Positions 34,288 to 43,511 of a DNA stretch of 57,668 nt are shown here, in pieces; position 1 is the stretch's first letter; each line of letters starts with the position of its first letter. The stretch is from Bacteroidia bacterium (GTDB lineage Bacteria; Bacteroidota; Bacteroidia; NS11-12g; UBA9320): NCBI GenBank assembly GCA_020849295.1, contig JADLGN010000024.1:1-57668 (forward strand), given 5' to 3'. The notes under the pieces were generated by a model. The model was not told the DNA's origin and ran no database searches. It saw only the letters and a list, made by a program, of their open reading frames with translations. Made by a program: the position numbers and the translations under genes.

Positions 34288-37200
34288 CAATTTAAATCTT
34301 TACCATGACATTTTTTGAATTTTTGCCCACTACCACATGGGCAAGGGTCGTTTCTGCCTACTTTTGGACCAGATATAATTGGACTTTGGGGCACTCTTTC
34401 GGTTTCAATATTTCCAGCTTGCTGATTACTTGTTTGTGCAATTTCATCTCTGCCGGTTTTCATCCTGCTCATATCAGTTTTTTTGCGATCTTTTGCCTCT
34501 TTCAGATCGCTTTCACCAGTGCCAGGAATATATGATTTGAATAATATCGATAGTACTTCATTGTTCAGTTTTGATATCATTTCTCCGAAAAGACTAAATG
34601 ATTCTTTTTTGTATATTAAAAGAGGGTCTTTTTGCTCAAGATATGCAGTACCTACAGCTTGTTTTAGGTCGTCAAGTTCGCGTAAATGTTCTTTCCAATT
34701 TTCATCAATATTATTCAGAGTAACAAATTTTTCAAAACTATTTATCAATTCTTGTCCATCGGTTTCAATGGTTTTATTCACGTTAGAAATTACATTTATA
34801 TCTTTTATCCCATCAGTAAATGGAACGATAATATTATCTATTTGTCCATTTTTTTCCATTTGCAAACGTTTGAAAACAGGAATTGCTGTCTGGCGAAGAT
34901 GTAATGATTTTGAATTGTAATGTTCAGTAAGTTCATCAAAAAGTTTGTCTGAGAGGTCATCTGGTTTTATTGAATTAAATTCATCAATTTCTAATGGTGT
35001 AGAATAAGCGAAATTTCTTAATATCTCAAGTTTGAAATTTTCTAAATCACCCGATTCTTTTACTTGAATTGAGTTTTCTTCGCACCATTGAAATAGCATA
35101 TTGCTTAAATCAACAGACAATCTATCTCCAAATAGAGCATTCTTTCTTAAGGAGTAAATTACTGTTCTTTGCTTGTTCATAACATCGTCATATTCAAGTA
35201 AGCGTTTTCTTATACCGAAATTGTTTTGTTCTACCTTTCGTTGCGAACGTTCTATGGTTTTAGAAATAAGTGAATGTTGTATTACTTCGCCTTCTTTATA
35301 ACCAAATCTATCCATAATTTTTGAAACCTTTTCGCTGCCGAACAATCTCATCAAATCATCTTCAAGACTTACAAAAAACTGAGAACTTCCAGGGTCACCC
35401 TGTCTTCCAGCTCTACCTCTCAACTGTCTGTCAACCCTTCTGCTTTCGTGCCTTTCTGTTCCTATTATTGCAAGTCCACCACTCTCTTTTACTCCTTCGC
35501 CTAATTTTATGTCAGTTCCACGACCAGCCATATTTGTAGCTATTGTTACAGAAGATGCTCTTCCGGCTTCAGTTACTATATCTGCTTCTCTTTGATGTTG
35601 CTTAGCATTTAATACATTGTGCTTTATTTTTCGCATTGAAAGCATTTTGCTCAACAATTCCGAAATCTCTACAGATGTTGTACCTACAAGCACAGGTCTG
35701 CCTTTTGAAGTTAAATTTACTATTTCTTCTATTACAGCATTATATTTTTCTCTTTTTGTTTTATAAACTAAGTCTTCTCTGTCGTCTCTAATTACGTTTT
35801 TGTTAGGAGGAATAACTACAACATCTAATTTGTAAATTTCCCAAAGTTCGCCGGCTTCTGTTTCGGCAGTACCGGTCATACCGGCTAATTTGTGGTACAT
35901 TCTGAAAAAGTTTTGAAGAGTAATTGTTGCAAAAGTTTGTGTGGCATTTTCTACTTTCACATTTTCTTTGGCTTCAATAGCCTGATGTAATCCGTCAGAA
36001 TAACGCCTGCCATCAAGAATTCTTCCAGTTTGTTCGTCAACAATTTTTACTTTACCATCTTGAATAATGTATTCAACATCTTTTTCAAACAACGTGTATG
36101 CTTTTAATAACTGATTTATAGAGTGAATTCTTTCTGATTTTATTGCAAATTCCCTCATCAATTCTTCTTTTTTTATTGCTTTTTCTTTCTCATTTGCAAT
36201 ATTTTTTTCAATTTCTGCTATTTCAGAACCTACATCAGGTAGTACAAAAAAATGCTTGTCTTCGCCACCTGCCGTAATTGTGTCAATACCTTTATCGGTA
36301 AGCTCAATACTGTGGTTTTTTTCATCAATAGTAAAGTACAATTCTGCATCAGCTTTTGGCATTTCTCTTTGATGATCTTGAAGGTGATGATTTTCAGATT
36401 TTGTAAGTACTGCTTTAATTCCAGGCTCGCCGAGATATTTAATTAATGCTTTATTTTTGGGTAAACCTCTGTAACAACGCAGTAATGCAAGACCTGCACC
36501 TTTTTCATCATTTACTTCTAATAGTTTTTTTGCTTCGGCAAGAGCAGAAGTAACATAGCGCTTTTGCAATTCAACAAGTTTTTCTATTCTTGGTTTTAAT
36601 TCGCCAAATTCATGTTGGTCGCCTTTGGGTACAGGACCTGAAATAATTAATGGTGTTCGTGCATCGTCAATAAGTACCGAGTCAACCTCGTCAACCATAG
36701 CAAAATGATGTTTTCTTTGAACTAATTCTTCAGGGTCATGGCACATATTATCTCGCAAATAATCAAAGCCGAATTCATTATTTGTGCCATAAGTAATATC
36801 AGCTTGGTAAGCATTGCGTCTTTCCGGCGAATTCGGTCTGTGATAGTCTATGCAATCTACTTTTAATCCGTGAAATTGAAATATAGGTCCATTCCATTCG
36901 CAGTCACGTCTGGCAAGATAATCGTTTACAGTAACTATATGTACGCCCTTTCCCCCTATTGCATTTAAAAATGCTGGCAAGGTTGAAACTAATGTCTTTC
37001 CTTCGCCAGTAGCCATCTCGGCAATTTTACCGGAGTGCAAAACTATACCGCCAATCAACTGTACATCATAATGTACCATGTTCCACTTTACACTTTGACC
37101 TGCTGCGTCCCATGAATTTTTGTAAATAGCTTTATCTCCTTTTATACTTACAAAATCTTTGTTAATGGCAAGTTCACGGTCATAGTCAGTAGCTGTAACT

Positions 37201-37598
37201 TCAATCTCTGTATTTTCAGTAAATCTGCGGCTGGTTTCTTTTACAATAGCAAATGTTTCAGGCAATATTTCTTTTAAAATTTCTTCTAATAAACTGTCAT
37301 GTTCCTTGTCAAGTTTGTCAATTTTGTCATAAACTTCCTGTTTTCTTTGAATTTCTTCACTAAGCAAATGTTCAGTTTCATGTTTTAAGGCTATGATTTC
37401 TTCATTTATTTCTTTTAAATAATCTTTTATACGATTTTTTAATTCAAGAGTTTTTGCTCTTAATTCATCATTTGAAAAAGATTTGTAAATATTAAAATGC
37501 TCATTTATTTTATCTACTAATGGTGTTAAGTCCTTTACGTCTCGCTGAGATTTATTTCCGAAAATGCTTGAAATGCTTTTTACTATACTGCCTATCAT
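34287..37598 (-). CDS. secA: Protein translocase ATPase SecA
   Basis: Drives post-translational export through SecYEG, the route on which all the secreted and T9SS proteins here depend. At 1103 residues it is longer than the Escherichia coli protein (901), as is usual for Bacteroidetes. Motifs: Walker [10 protein letters not shown] (195-202 for MATGEGKT), [12 protein letters not shown] (Walker B region), GTDIKLGEG and a [18 protein letters not shown] helicase VI-like block. Extra sequence appears between about residues 340 and 430 ([27 protein letters not shown]). The C-terminus has a zinc/SecB-binding tail [14 protein letters not shown]. Confidence 0.97.
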   Translation of the reverse strand: MIGSIVKSISSIFGNKSQRDVKDLTPLVDKINEHFNIYKSFSNDELRAKTLELKNRIKDYLKEINEEIIALKHETEHLLSEEIQRKQEVYDKIDKLDKEHDSLLEEILKEILPETFAIVKETSRRFTENTEIEVTATDYDRELAINKDFVSIKGDKAIYKNSWDAAGQSVKWNMVHYDVQLIGGIVLHSGKIAEMATGEGKTLVSTLPAFLNAIGGKGVHIVTVNDYLARRDCEWNGPIFQFHGLKVDCIDYHRPNSPERRNAYQADITYGTNNEFGFDYLRDNMCHDPEELVQRKHHFAMVDEVDSVLIDDARTPLIISGPVPKGDQHEFGELKPRIEKLVELQKRYVTSALAEAKKLLEVNDEKGAGLALLRCYRGLPKNKALIKYLGEPGIKAVLTKSENHHLQDHQREMPKADAELYFTIDEKNHSIELTDKGIDTITAGGEDKHFFVLPDVGSEIAEIEKNIANEKEKAIKKEELMREFAIKSERIHSINQLLKAYTLFEKDVEYIIQDGKVKIVDEQTGRILDGRRYSDGLHQAIEAKENVKVENATQTFATITLQNFFRMYHKLAGMTGTAETEAGELWEIYKLDVVVIPPNKNVIRDDREDLVYKTKREKYNAVIEEIVNLTSKGRPVLVGTTSVEISELLSKMLSMRKIKHNVLNAKQHQREADIVTEAGRASSVTIATNMAGRGTDIKLGEGVKESGGLAIIGTERHESRRVDRQLRGRAGRQGDPGSSQFFVSLEDDLMRLFGSEKVSKIMDRFGYKEGEVIQHSLISKTIERSQRKVEQNNFGIRKRLLEYDDVMNKQRTVIYSLRKNALFGDRLSVDLSNMLFQWCEENSIQVKESGDLENFKLEILRNFAYSTPLEIDEFNSIKPDDLSDKLFDELTEHYNSKSLHLRQTAIPVFKRLQMEKNGQIDNIIVPFTDGIKDINVISNVNKTIETDGQELINSFEKFVTLNNIDENWKEHLRELDDLKQAVGTAYLEQKDPLLIYKKESFSLFGEMISKLNNEVLSILFKSYIPGTGESDLKEAKDRKKTDMSRMKTGRDEIAQTSNQQAGNIETERVPQSPIISGPKVGRNDPCPCGSGQKFKKCHGKDLN

Positions 37599-37659
37599 AC
37601 CGAATTATTGATTCAAATGTTATACCAAATAAACGGACAAATATCGGTTAATTGGATTT

Positions 37660-37667
37660 TATTTTTG
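37660..37667 (+). promoter_or_regulatory. Candidate -7 promoter box (TATTTTTG) for purD
   Basis: TATTTTTG fits TAnnTTTG, 66 bases before the purD ATG in the divergent region between secA and purD. The rest of 37599-37733 shows no other feature. Confidence 0.4.
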
Positions 37668-37733
37668 TATTCTTTAATTTATAAATTATTTTTTGCTATG
37701 AAATAAACTTCAAAGGGTAATTTTGTAAAGAAT

Positions 37734-39014
37734 ATGAGAATACTTATTTTAGGTTCGGGAGGTAGAGAGTGTGCTTTTGCATGGAAATTTTCTAAAGAAT
37801 TGGCAATTGAAAATATTTTTATTGCTCCCGGAAATGCTGGGACATCGCAATATGGTACTAATGTTAATTTGAGTATAACAGACTTTAACCAAATTGGAAG
37901 TTTTTGCATCAAAAATAATATTGATTTTATTTTACCTGGAGGTGAAGATTCACTAGTAGCAGGCATAAGAAATTATTTCGAAAACAGAGAAGATTTAAAA
38001 AAAATATATGTATTTGGCCCTGATGTGCAGGGAGCAATGCTTGAAGGCAGTAAAGAGTTTTCAAAAAAATTTATGACTAAATACAATATCCCTACTGCAA
38101 GATTCAAGTCATTTAATAAAGAACAAATAGAACTAGCTTTTGAATTTTTAAAAACATTAAAATCTCCTTATGTAATAAAAGCTGATGGACTTGCAGCAGG
38201 AAAGGGTGTATTGATTTGCAACTCAATTAGTGAAGCTAAAGATGCAATAAAAGATATGCTCAAAAATGACATATTCGGAACAGCCGGCAATACAATTGTT
38301 ATTGAAGAATTTTTAAGTGGCATAGAAGTATCGTTTTTTGCAATTACAGATGGAAATAATTACATTTTATTGCCAGAAGCAAAAGATTATAAAAGAATAG
38401 GAGAAAATGATACAGGTTTGAATACAGGTGGCATGGGTGCTGTTTCGCCGGTAATATTTGCTGACAATAAATTTAAAGAAAAAGTTGTTGAAAAGATTGT
38501 TAACCCTACAATTTACGGTTTGAAAAATGAAAACATTAATTATCGAGGTTTTATATTTTTTGGTTTAATAAATGTAAATAACGAGCCTTATGTGATTGAG
38601 TATAATTGCAGAATGGGCGACCCTGAAACAGAAACTGTATTACCAAGATTGAAAACTTCACTTTCAGAAATTATAAAAAAATCGAAAATGGGACAATTAA
38701 GTAGCTTGCAACCAGAGTTTATAAATGAATATTGTACTACAGTAATTTTGGTATCAAAAGGATATCCGGGCAATTATGAAAAAGGAAAAAAAATAATAAT
38801 AAACGATGTAAATGATAGTTTAATTTTTCATGCGGGTACAAAATTTGAAAATGCTGAAACACAATCAAACGGAGGGAGAGTTTTGGCAGTTACATCTATA
38901 GATAATTCTCTTGAAGGTGCTTTAAAAAAGTGTTATAACAGCATAAATAAAATTCAGTACGATGGTATGAACTTTAGAAAAGATATTGGCAAAGATTTAT
39001 TAAATTATAAATAA
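37734..39014 (+). CDS. purD: Phosphoribosylamine--glycine ligase
   Basis: Second step of de novo purine synthesis: joins glycine to phosphoribosylamine using ATP. The 426-residue protein starts with MRILILGSGGRECAFAWKF (N-domain glycine loop) and has the ATP-grasp core YVIKADGLAAGKGVLICNS, NTIVIEEFLSGIEVSFFAITDG, NTGGMGAVSP and YNCRMGDPETETVLPRL. Length is as usual. A small membrane ORF and the cobalamin adenosyltransferase gene follow with 7-base and overlapping junctions, suggesting one transcript. Confidence 0.96.
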   Translation: MRILILGSGGRECAFAWKFSKELAIENIFIAPGNAGTSQYGTNVNLSITDFNQIGSFCIKNNIDFILPGGEDSLVAGIRNYFENREDLKKIYVFGPDVQGAMLEGSKEFSKKFMTKYNIPTARFKSFNKEQIELAFEFLKTLKSPYVIKADGLAAGKGVLICNSISEAKDAIKDMLKNDIFGTAGNTIVIEEFLSGIEVSFFAITDGNNYILLPEAKDYKRIGENDTGLNTGGMGAVSPVIFADNKFKEKVVEKIVNPTIYGLKNENINYRGFIFFGLINVNNEPYVIEYNCRMGDPETETVLPRLKTSLSEIIKKSKMGQLSSLQPEFINEYCTTVILVSKGYPGNYEKGKKIIINDVNDSLIFHAGTKFENAETQSNGGRVLAVTSIDNSLEGALKKCYNSINKIQYDGMNFRKDIGKDLLNYK

Positions 39015-39021
39015 TATTACA

Positions 39022-39180
39022 ATGGAAATTTTTAAAAAATTTTTAAACTATTTGTTATTTAAAAAAACGAGTAATAGCAATAGTAATTTAAGCATGAATC
39101 TTATGAATCGTTCTAATACAATTTCGATTATTATGTTTGTGCTCTGCATGATTATTTTAATTTATAAATGTGTGAAATGA
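39022..39180 (+). CDS. Candidate 52-residue membrane miniprotein
   Basis: An ATG seven bases after purD opens a 52-codon frame. The peptide starts MEIFKKFLNYLLFKK, continues with a Ser/Asn linker (about 17-31) and ends with one hydrophobic helix (about 34-48, ISIIMFVLCMIILIY) and KCVK. Its TGA overlaps the ATG of the adenosyltransferase gene (ATGA at 39177-39180), the kind of junction seen in coupled genes. I know no family for it. It could instead be a leader peptide, or chance, but spacing on both sides argues for a real gene. Confidence 0.45.
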   Translation: MEIFKKFLNYLLFKKTSNSNSNLSMNLMNRSNTISIIMFVLCMIILIYKCVK

Positions 39181-39716
39181 AAATTTATACTAAAAAAGGC
39201 GATAGGGGCGAAACATCTATAATTGGTGGTGTAAAACTGAAAAAATCAGATTTAAGAATTAATGCTTATGGTACTGTAGATGAGTTAAACTCATGGATTG
39301 GTGTTTTAAAAAATATTAAAGAAATAGAAAACGAAAATATCTTATATCAAATACAAAACACTTTATTTACTATCGGTTCGCATCTGGCTTCACATCCCGA
39401 AAAGTCAAAAATGAAATTACCTGAAATAAAACTAGAACATACCCTTTTGCTTGAAAATGAAATAGACCGAATGGAATTGTGTTTACCTCAATTGACAAAT
39501 TTTATATTACCCGGAAGTTCAATAGATAATGGATTTTGCAATATAGCAAGAAGTGTTTGTCGTAGAGCAGAAAGATGTGTTGTAGAGTTATCATTATGTT
39601 CAACTGTAAATGAACAAATAATTATTTATCTGAATAGATTGTCAGATTACTTATTTGTTCTATCAAGATACATTACACTAAAACAGGGTGACAAAGATGT
39701 TTTGTGGAATTCCTGA
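39177..39716 (+). CDS. Cob(I)alamin adenosyltransferase, PduO type
   Basis: Adenosylates cob(I)alamin to make coenzyme B12. The 179-residue product starts MKIYTKKGDRGETSIIGG, the ATP-binding N-terminal motif of PduO/MMAB proteins, with AYGTVDELNSWIG, FTIGSHLAS, FILPGSSIDNGFCNIARSVCRRAERCVVEL and LNRLSDYLFVLSRY. An in-frame ATG at 39168 would add MCE; 39177 is preferred because it matches homologue starts and overlaps the preceding stop. No cobalamin riboswitch was recognised upstream. Confidence 0.92.
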   Translation: MKIYTKKGDRGETSIIGGVKLKKSDLRINAYGTVDELNSWIGVLKNIKEIENENILYQIQNTLFTIGSHLASHPEKSKMKLPEIKLEHTLLLENEIDRMELCLPQLTNFILPGSSIDNGFCNIARSVCRRAERCVVELSLCSTVNEQIIIYLNRLSDYLFVLSRYITLKQGDKDVLWNS

Positions 39717-40835
39717 TTAAAGTCTTTTTTTAAATGACTTTACTAAATCATTTTTCCATTTTGCAAATTCTCCGTCAATAATTTTTTGTCTGGCAGTACT
39801 TACAAGCCACATATAAAATTTCAGATTATGAATACTTGCAATTTGACTTGCAAGATATTCGCCTGCAACAAAAAGATGTCGTAAATATGCTTTTGAATAA
39901 TCAGAAGTAAGTTCATCATCAATTGCCGTAAAATCATTTTCCCACTTTTTATTTTTGATGTTTATTGTGCCATTTTTAGTAAAAAGCATACCGTTTCTTG
40001 CATTTCTTGTAGGCATTACACAATCAAACATATCAATTCCAAGCGAAATACATTCTAGTATATTTTCAGGGGTACCCACACCCATAAGATAACGGGGTTT
40101 GTCTGAAGGTAAAATATTACATACTTGTTCAGTTATTTCATACATAAGTTCAGCAGGTTCGCCAACCGAAAGCCCTCCAATGGCATTTCCACAACATTGT
40201 GTATTTGCAATGTATTCTGCCGAAATTTTTCTTAAATCATTATAAACACTGCCTTGTACAATAGGGAAAAGACTTTGTTTATATTGATAATATCCCTCAG
40301 TTTCATTAAATCTTTTGATACATCTATCGAGCCAGCGATGAGTTAAATGCATACTGTTTTGAGCATAATTTTTTTCACATGGAAATGGTGTACATTCGTC
40401 AAAAGCCATTATAATATCAGCACCTATCATCCTTTGTGTATCAATTACACTCTCAGGAGAAAAATGCAATTTTCTGCCGTCAATATGGCTTCTAAACTCA
40501 ACTCCGTATTCTTTTAATTTTCTTGTTGATGAAAGTGAATATACCTGAAAACCTCCACTATCAGTCAATATTGGTCTGTCCCAATTGATGAATTGATGAA
40601 GCCCACCTGCTTGTTTTATTATTTCTTGTCCTGGTCTTAAAAAAAGATGATATGTATTGCCTAATATAATTTGTGCATTTATATGTGTTTTTAATTTTTT
40701 TTGATCAACAGCTTTTACGGTGCCTTGTGTACCCACAGGCATAAATATAGGTGTATTAATTGAGCCATGCTCAGTACTGATTATGCCAACTCTGGCATTG
40801 GTTTTATTGTCTGTTTTTAAAAGATTAAATTTCAA
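39717..40835 (-). CDS. tgt: tRNA-guanine transglycosylase
   Basis: Exchanges guanine-34 of GUN-anticodon tRNAs for preQ1, a queuosine step. The 372-residue enzyme has the general acid/base D92 (LTDSGGFQVYS), AIGGLSVGEPAELMYEI, and the nucleophile D271 in MFDCVMPTRNARNG. The usual zinc motif CxCxxC between this and YSKAYLRHLF is replaced by AIDDELTSDYSKAYLRHLF (305-322), with only H320 of the four ligands left. It ends one base past the convergent adenosyltransferase stop and lies one base upstream of porT, in the run ubiE-porT-tgt. Confidence 0.95.
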   Translation of the reverse strand: MKFNLLKTDNKTNARVGIISTEHGSINTPIFMPVGTQGTVKAVDQKKLKTHINAQIILGNTYHLFLRPGQEIIKQAGGLHQFINWDRPILTDSGGFQVYSLSSTRKLKEYGVEFRSHIDGRKLHFSPESVIDTQRMIGADIIMAFDECTPFPCEKNYAQNSMHLTHRWLDRCIKRFNETEGYYQYKQSLFPIVQGSVYNDLRKISAEYIANTQCCGNAIGGLSVGEPAELMYEITEQVCNILPSDKPRYLMGVGTPENILECISLGIDMFDCVMPTRNARNGMLFTKNGTINIKNKKWENDFTAIDDELTSDYSKAYLRHLFVAGEYLASQIASIHNLKFYMWLVSTARQKIIDGEFAKWKNDLVKSFKKRL

Positions 40836-41528
40836 TTATTCGAAATGAAGAGAAAATTGAATTAATTTAGGATATAGTCCGCCGAGTGATTTTGTAAAAA
40901 TAAAACCATCTTTTACGATAGCATTTGTAATATCGTTGCTGATTTTTATTTCAGGCGAAAATTTGAAATACGGATAGTACAAATCAAAGCCAAATCCTAT
41001 ATCGTAATTGAAAGTATTAGGCTTAAGAGCAACTATTGGCTTAGTAGTACTTCTTTGAGTTTCTACATCATTTGTAAAATTATACCTATATCCTAAACCT
41101 CCAATTATATAAAATCTGTGGTTTTTCTTTCTTTCCGATTTATATTTTATTAAAAGTGGAAGTTCAAAGTAAGTTGATTGAAGATATGCTGTTTTTTCAA
41201 TACCGCCCCTGAAATGATAAGTCAAATTTCGTTGAGTCATTACTTGTACAATAATCATTGACCTTAAATCCCAGTTTTCGTTTAAGTGATAATTGAAAAT
41301 TCCACCAACTCCAAGCCCTGGAAAATTTTTTGTTGAAATATAATTTAATGTATCATTTTCTAATGTGAAAATTTCCTGACTTCCTGAAAATTTCATTTTA
41401 CCATAAGTGCCTATAATTGAAAATCCAAAATGTACTTTTTGACTTCTGTCGTATAAAGGGTCGTTTTGCTGAGAGAAAGATTTTACAGAAATAAAAATCA
41501 AGATAAATATCAATATTTTTTTCTTCAT
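40836..41528 (-). CDS. porT: PorT-like outer-membrane component of the type IX secretion system
   Basis: 230 residues from the ATG at 41528 (the longer frame to 41588 runs into ubiE). A signal peptide (ending VKSFSQ) precedes an eight-strand-type beta-barrel pattern: HFGFSIIGTYGKMKFSG, LGVGGIFNYHLNENWDLRSMIIVQV, STYFELPLLIKYKSERKKNHRFYIIGGLGYRYNF, GFGFDLYYPYFKFSPEIKISNDI and a final aromatic strand ending FSLHFE, as in outer-membrane barrels. Size, layout and the neighbouring ubiE gene fit PorT/SprT, needed for T9SS export in Porphyromonas and Flavobacterium. It is a sequence-level match, not proof; other OmpA-like barrels look alike. Confidence 0.72.
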   Translation of the reverse strand: MKKKILIFILIFISVKSFSQQNDPLYDRSQKVHFGFSIIGTYGKMKFSGSQEIFTLENDTLNYISTKNFPGLGVGGIFNYHLNENWDLRSMIIVQVMTQRNLTYHFRGGIEKTAYLQSTYFELPLLIKYKSERKKNHRFYIIGGLGYRYNFTNDVETQRSTTKPIVALKPNTFNYDIGFGFDLYYPYFKFSPEIKISNDITNAIVKDGFIFTKSLGGLYPKLIQFSLHFE

Positions 41529-41530
41529 AA

Positions 41531-42250
41531 TTATTTTTGACCGTTGTAAAGTGTGCAAATACCGAACAATAAACGCTTTTGAGTACAATAATTATATCCG
41601 CAGTTTTGCATTATTTGCAAAAAAGCTAAACTTTCAGGAAAATTCATAACCGAGTTTGGAAGATATTTATATGCTAAATTATTTTTTGAAAATATTTTTC
41701 CAATAAAAGGTAGAACTTTTAGAAAATAAAAATTATAAAGTTGTTTTACCGGAAAATTTGCAGGCTTCGAAAATTCTAATATTGCAACCATACCGCCGGA
41801 TTTAAGAACTCTGTTCATTTCTTTAAGACCTGTTTCTAAATTTTCAAAATTTCTTACTCCAAAGGCTACTGTTACTGCGTCAAAGGTTTCGTTTGCAAAT
41901 TCAATATTTTCTGAATCTCCTTTTCTAAGTTCTATATTATTGATTTTTTTGTCTGCAATTTTCTTTTTCCCAATTTCAAGCATACCTTCAGAAATGTCAA
42001 TACCTATTACTTTTTCAGGATTAAGTTTTAAAGCTTCAATAGACATATCGCCTGTACCTGTTGCCACATCTAAAATTATTTTAGGATTAATTTTAATTAA
42101 AGAATTTATTGCTTTTTTTCTCCATAATTTGTCTATACCCAAAGATAAAGTGTGGTTAAGAAAATCATACTTGTGACTTATTGTGTCAAACATTTTAATA
42201 ACCTGTGTTTTTTTGGTTTCTTCTGAATATATATCAGGTTTTACAAGCAT
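41531..42250 (-). CDS. ubiE: Demethylmenaquinone / ubiquinone C-methyltransferase
   Basis: SAM-dependent C-methyltransferase that makes menaquinone (the likely quinone here, so menG in function). 239 residues from the ATG at 42250: KMFDTISHKYDFLNHTLSLGIDKLWRKKAI, then the SAM-binding ILDVATGTGDMSIEAL, GIDISEGMLEIGKKK, DAVTVAFGVRNFENLETGLKEMNRVLKSGG and LEFSKPANFPVKQLYNFYFLKVLPFIG. The start at 42250 is fixed by a promoter box only eight bases upstream. porT follows after two bases. Confidence 0.95.
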   Translation of the reverse strand: MLVKPDIYSEETKKTQVIKMFDTISHKYDFLNHTLSLGIDKLWRKKAINSLIKINPKIILDVATGTGDMSIEALKLNPEKVIGIDISEGMLEIGKKKIADKKINNIELRKGDSENIEFANETFDAVTVAFGVRNFENLETGLKEMNRVLKSGGMVAILEFSKPANFPVKQLYNFYFLKVLPFIGKIFSKNNLAYKYLPNSVMNFPESLAFLQIMQNCGYNYCTQKRLLFGICTLYNGQK

Positions 42251-42258
42251 TTGGGCTG

Positions 42259-42266
42259 CAAATATA
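42259..42266 (-). promoter_or_regulatory. -7 promoter box (TATATTTG plus CAGCCC) for ubiE-porT-tgt
   Basis: On the minus strand TATATTTG fits TAnnTTTG and is followed by CAGCCC and then AAATG. This is the third occurrence of TTTGCAGCCC in the window (also rplU and ribF). Only eight bases lie between the box and the ATG. Confidence 0.55.
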
Positions 42267-42369
42267 GTATAATTTAAATGAACTCTGAAAATGAGTTTAA
42301 CCACAATTTTATAACTTTAATTTTCTTTGATAGTCAATTTAATTGTTATAAAATTTAATCTTTGCATTA

Positions 42370-42972
42370 ATGTTTGAGATTAAAAAAGCTGAATTTGTAA
42401 AGTCATTTGATACTGTTTCAAAAATGCAGGATAACAAAATTCCCGAATTTGCTTTTATTGGCAGAAGCAATGTTGGGAAATCTTCACTTATAAATATGTT
42501 GTGTGGTAACAAAGAGCTTGCAAAAACTTCATCAGTTCCAGGGAAAACCAAATTAATAAATCAATTTGAAATTAATGATAACTTATATTTTGCTGATTTG
42601 CCCGGATATGGATATGCTAAAGTGTCAAAAAAGGAGAGGAGTATATTTGAAAAACTAATTGAAGATTATATTTTATATAGAAAAAATTTGTATTGTTTAT
42701 TTATTTTAATTGATAGCAGGATTATACCACAAAAATCAGATATTGCTTTTATAAATAACTGCGGAGAAAATAACATACCGATATGTCTTGTATTTACTAA
42801 AACAGATAAATATAAAGGTAAAAATGTAGATGAAAATGTAAAGTTGATGAAAGATGAACTTAAGAAAAGTTGGGGCAAATTACCACACTGTATTTTTACT
42901 TCTGCTCAAACAGGATATGGAAAAATTGATTTTTATAAATTTATAAACGACGCATTAAAATGCTGGGAATAA
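42370..42972 (+). CDS. engB: Ribosome biogenesis GTPase EngB (YihA/YsxC)
   Basis: Small GTPase needed for 50S assembly. The 200-residue protein has G1 GRSNVGKS (31-38), G3 ADLPGYG (75-81), G4 TKTDKY and a G5-like TSAQTGYG. N-terminal FEIKKAEFVKSFDTVSKM and the switch SSVPGKTKLINQFE match the family. Length is normal. It overlaps the convergent membrane gene by 18 bases at their 3' ends. Confidence 0.96.
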   Translation: MFEIKKAEFVKSFDTVSKMQDNKIPEFAFIGRSNVGKSSLINMLCGNKELAKTSSVPGKTKLINQFEINDNLYFADLPGYGYAKVSKKERSIFEKLIEDYILYRKNLYCLFILIDSRIIPQKSDIAFINNCGENNIPICLVFTKTDKYKGKNVDENVKLMKDELKKSWGKLPHCIFTSAQTGYGKIDFYKFINDALKCWE

Positions 42973-43422
42973 GGCTCTGCCAGCTTCACGCCAAGGCCAA
43001 GGAATACTTATTAGAATGAGAAAAATTCCTATTGAATACCATATTAAAGCTTTTTTATGCTTTAATTTATCTGTATTTGCTTTTTTAGATAATATTCTTG
43101 CTATTTGAACAATAACAATTGCTATTAACATTCCGGTAATATGCTCAACTCCCCAAAATCTTGTAATTGAATTTTTCATACCTTCGCCCATATTGCTAAA
43201 AATGGTGTAGTGCCCAGAATAAATATACAGAAATAACCCGGTAAGCAGTTGGGTATGGCAACTCATCACAAACCAAAACCCAGCACTTTCGTCTGTGCTG
43301 CTCCATGATTTATTGTTTTTATATCCGCTGTATGCTCTTAAAATTGCCCAAAATCCGGTAAAGAAAACTGCCCAACGAAGTAAGTTGTGAATATGGTGTA
43401 ATGCTAAATTAAAATATTCCAT
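42955..43422 (-). CDS. Four-helix membrane protein, cytochrome-b-like
   Basis: A 155-residue inner-membrane protein with four hydrophobic segments and histidines placed at helix ends: MEYFNLALHHIHNLLRWAVFF, FVMSCHTQLLTGLFLYIYSGH, FWGVEHITGMLIAIVIVQIA and a final IWYSIGIFLILISIPWPWREAGRALFPAF. This pattern is the short protein family usually labelled cytochrome B in Bacteroidetes. Haem binding by the four His residues is inferred, not proven. It overlaps the end of engB on the other strand. Confidence 0.65.
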   Translation of the reverse strand: MEYFNLALHHIHNLLRWAVFFTGFWAILRAYSGYKNNKSWSSTDESAGFWFVMSCHTQLLTGLFLYIYSGHYTIFSNMGEGMKNSITRFWGVEHITGMLIAIVIVQIARILSKKANTDKLKHKKALIWYSIGIFLILISIPWPWREAGRALFPAF

Positions 43423-43436
43423 TCGATTTTTTTTTT

Positions 43437-43444
43437 CAAAATTA
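43437..43444 (-). promoter_or_regulatory. Candidate -7 promoter box (TAATTTTG) for the cytochrome-b-like gene
   Basis: On the minus strand TAATTTTG fits TAnnTTTG, 14 bases before the ATG at 43422. Confidence 0.45.
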
Positions 43445-43511
43445 TTACAAAAGTTTAATAAAACACAATCTGATTTATATAAAACACAAATTTTGAAAAA
43501 CTATTGGCAAG

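Noticed and set aside
34483-34920. 145-codon plus-strand ORF inside secA
   Set aside because: Antisense shadow of a well-supported gene; the same holds for the frames opposite fadD, the thiolase, topA and recN.
39015-39176. Cobalamin riboswitch ahead of the adenosyltransferase
   Set aside because: The space is filled by a small ORF, and no conserved B12-box-like sequence was seen.
42355-42368. TAATCTTTG as promoter for engB
   Set aside because: The spacing between TA and TTTG is three rather than two bases, so it does not fit the consensus used for the others.
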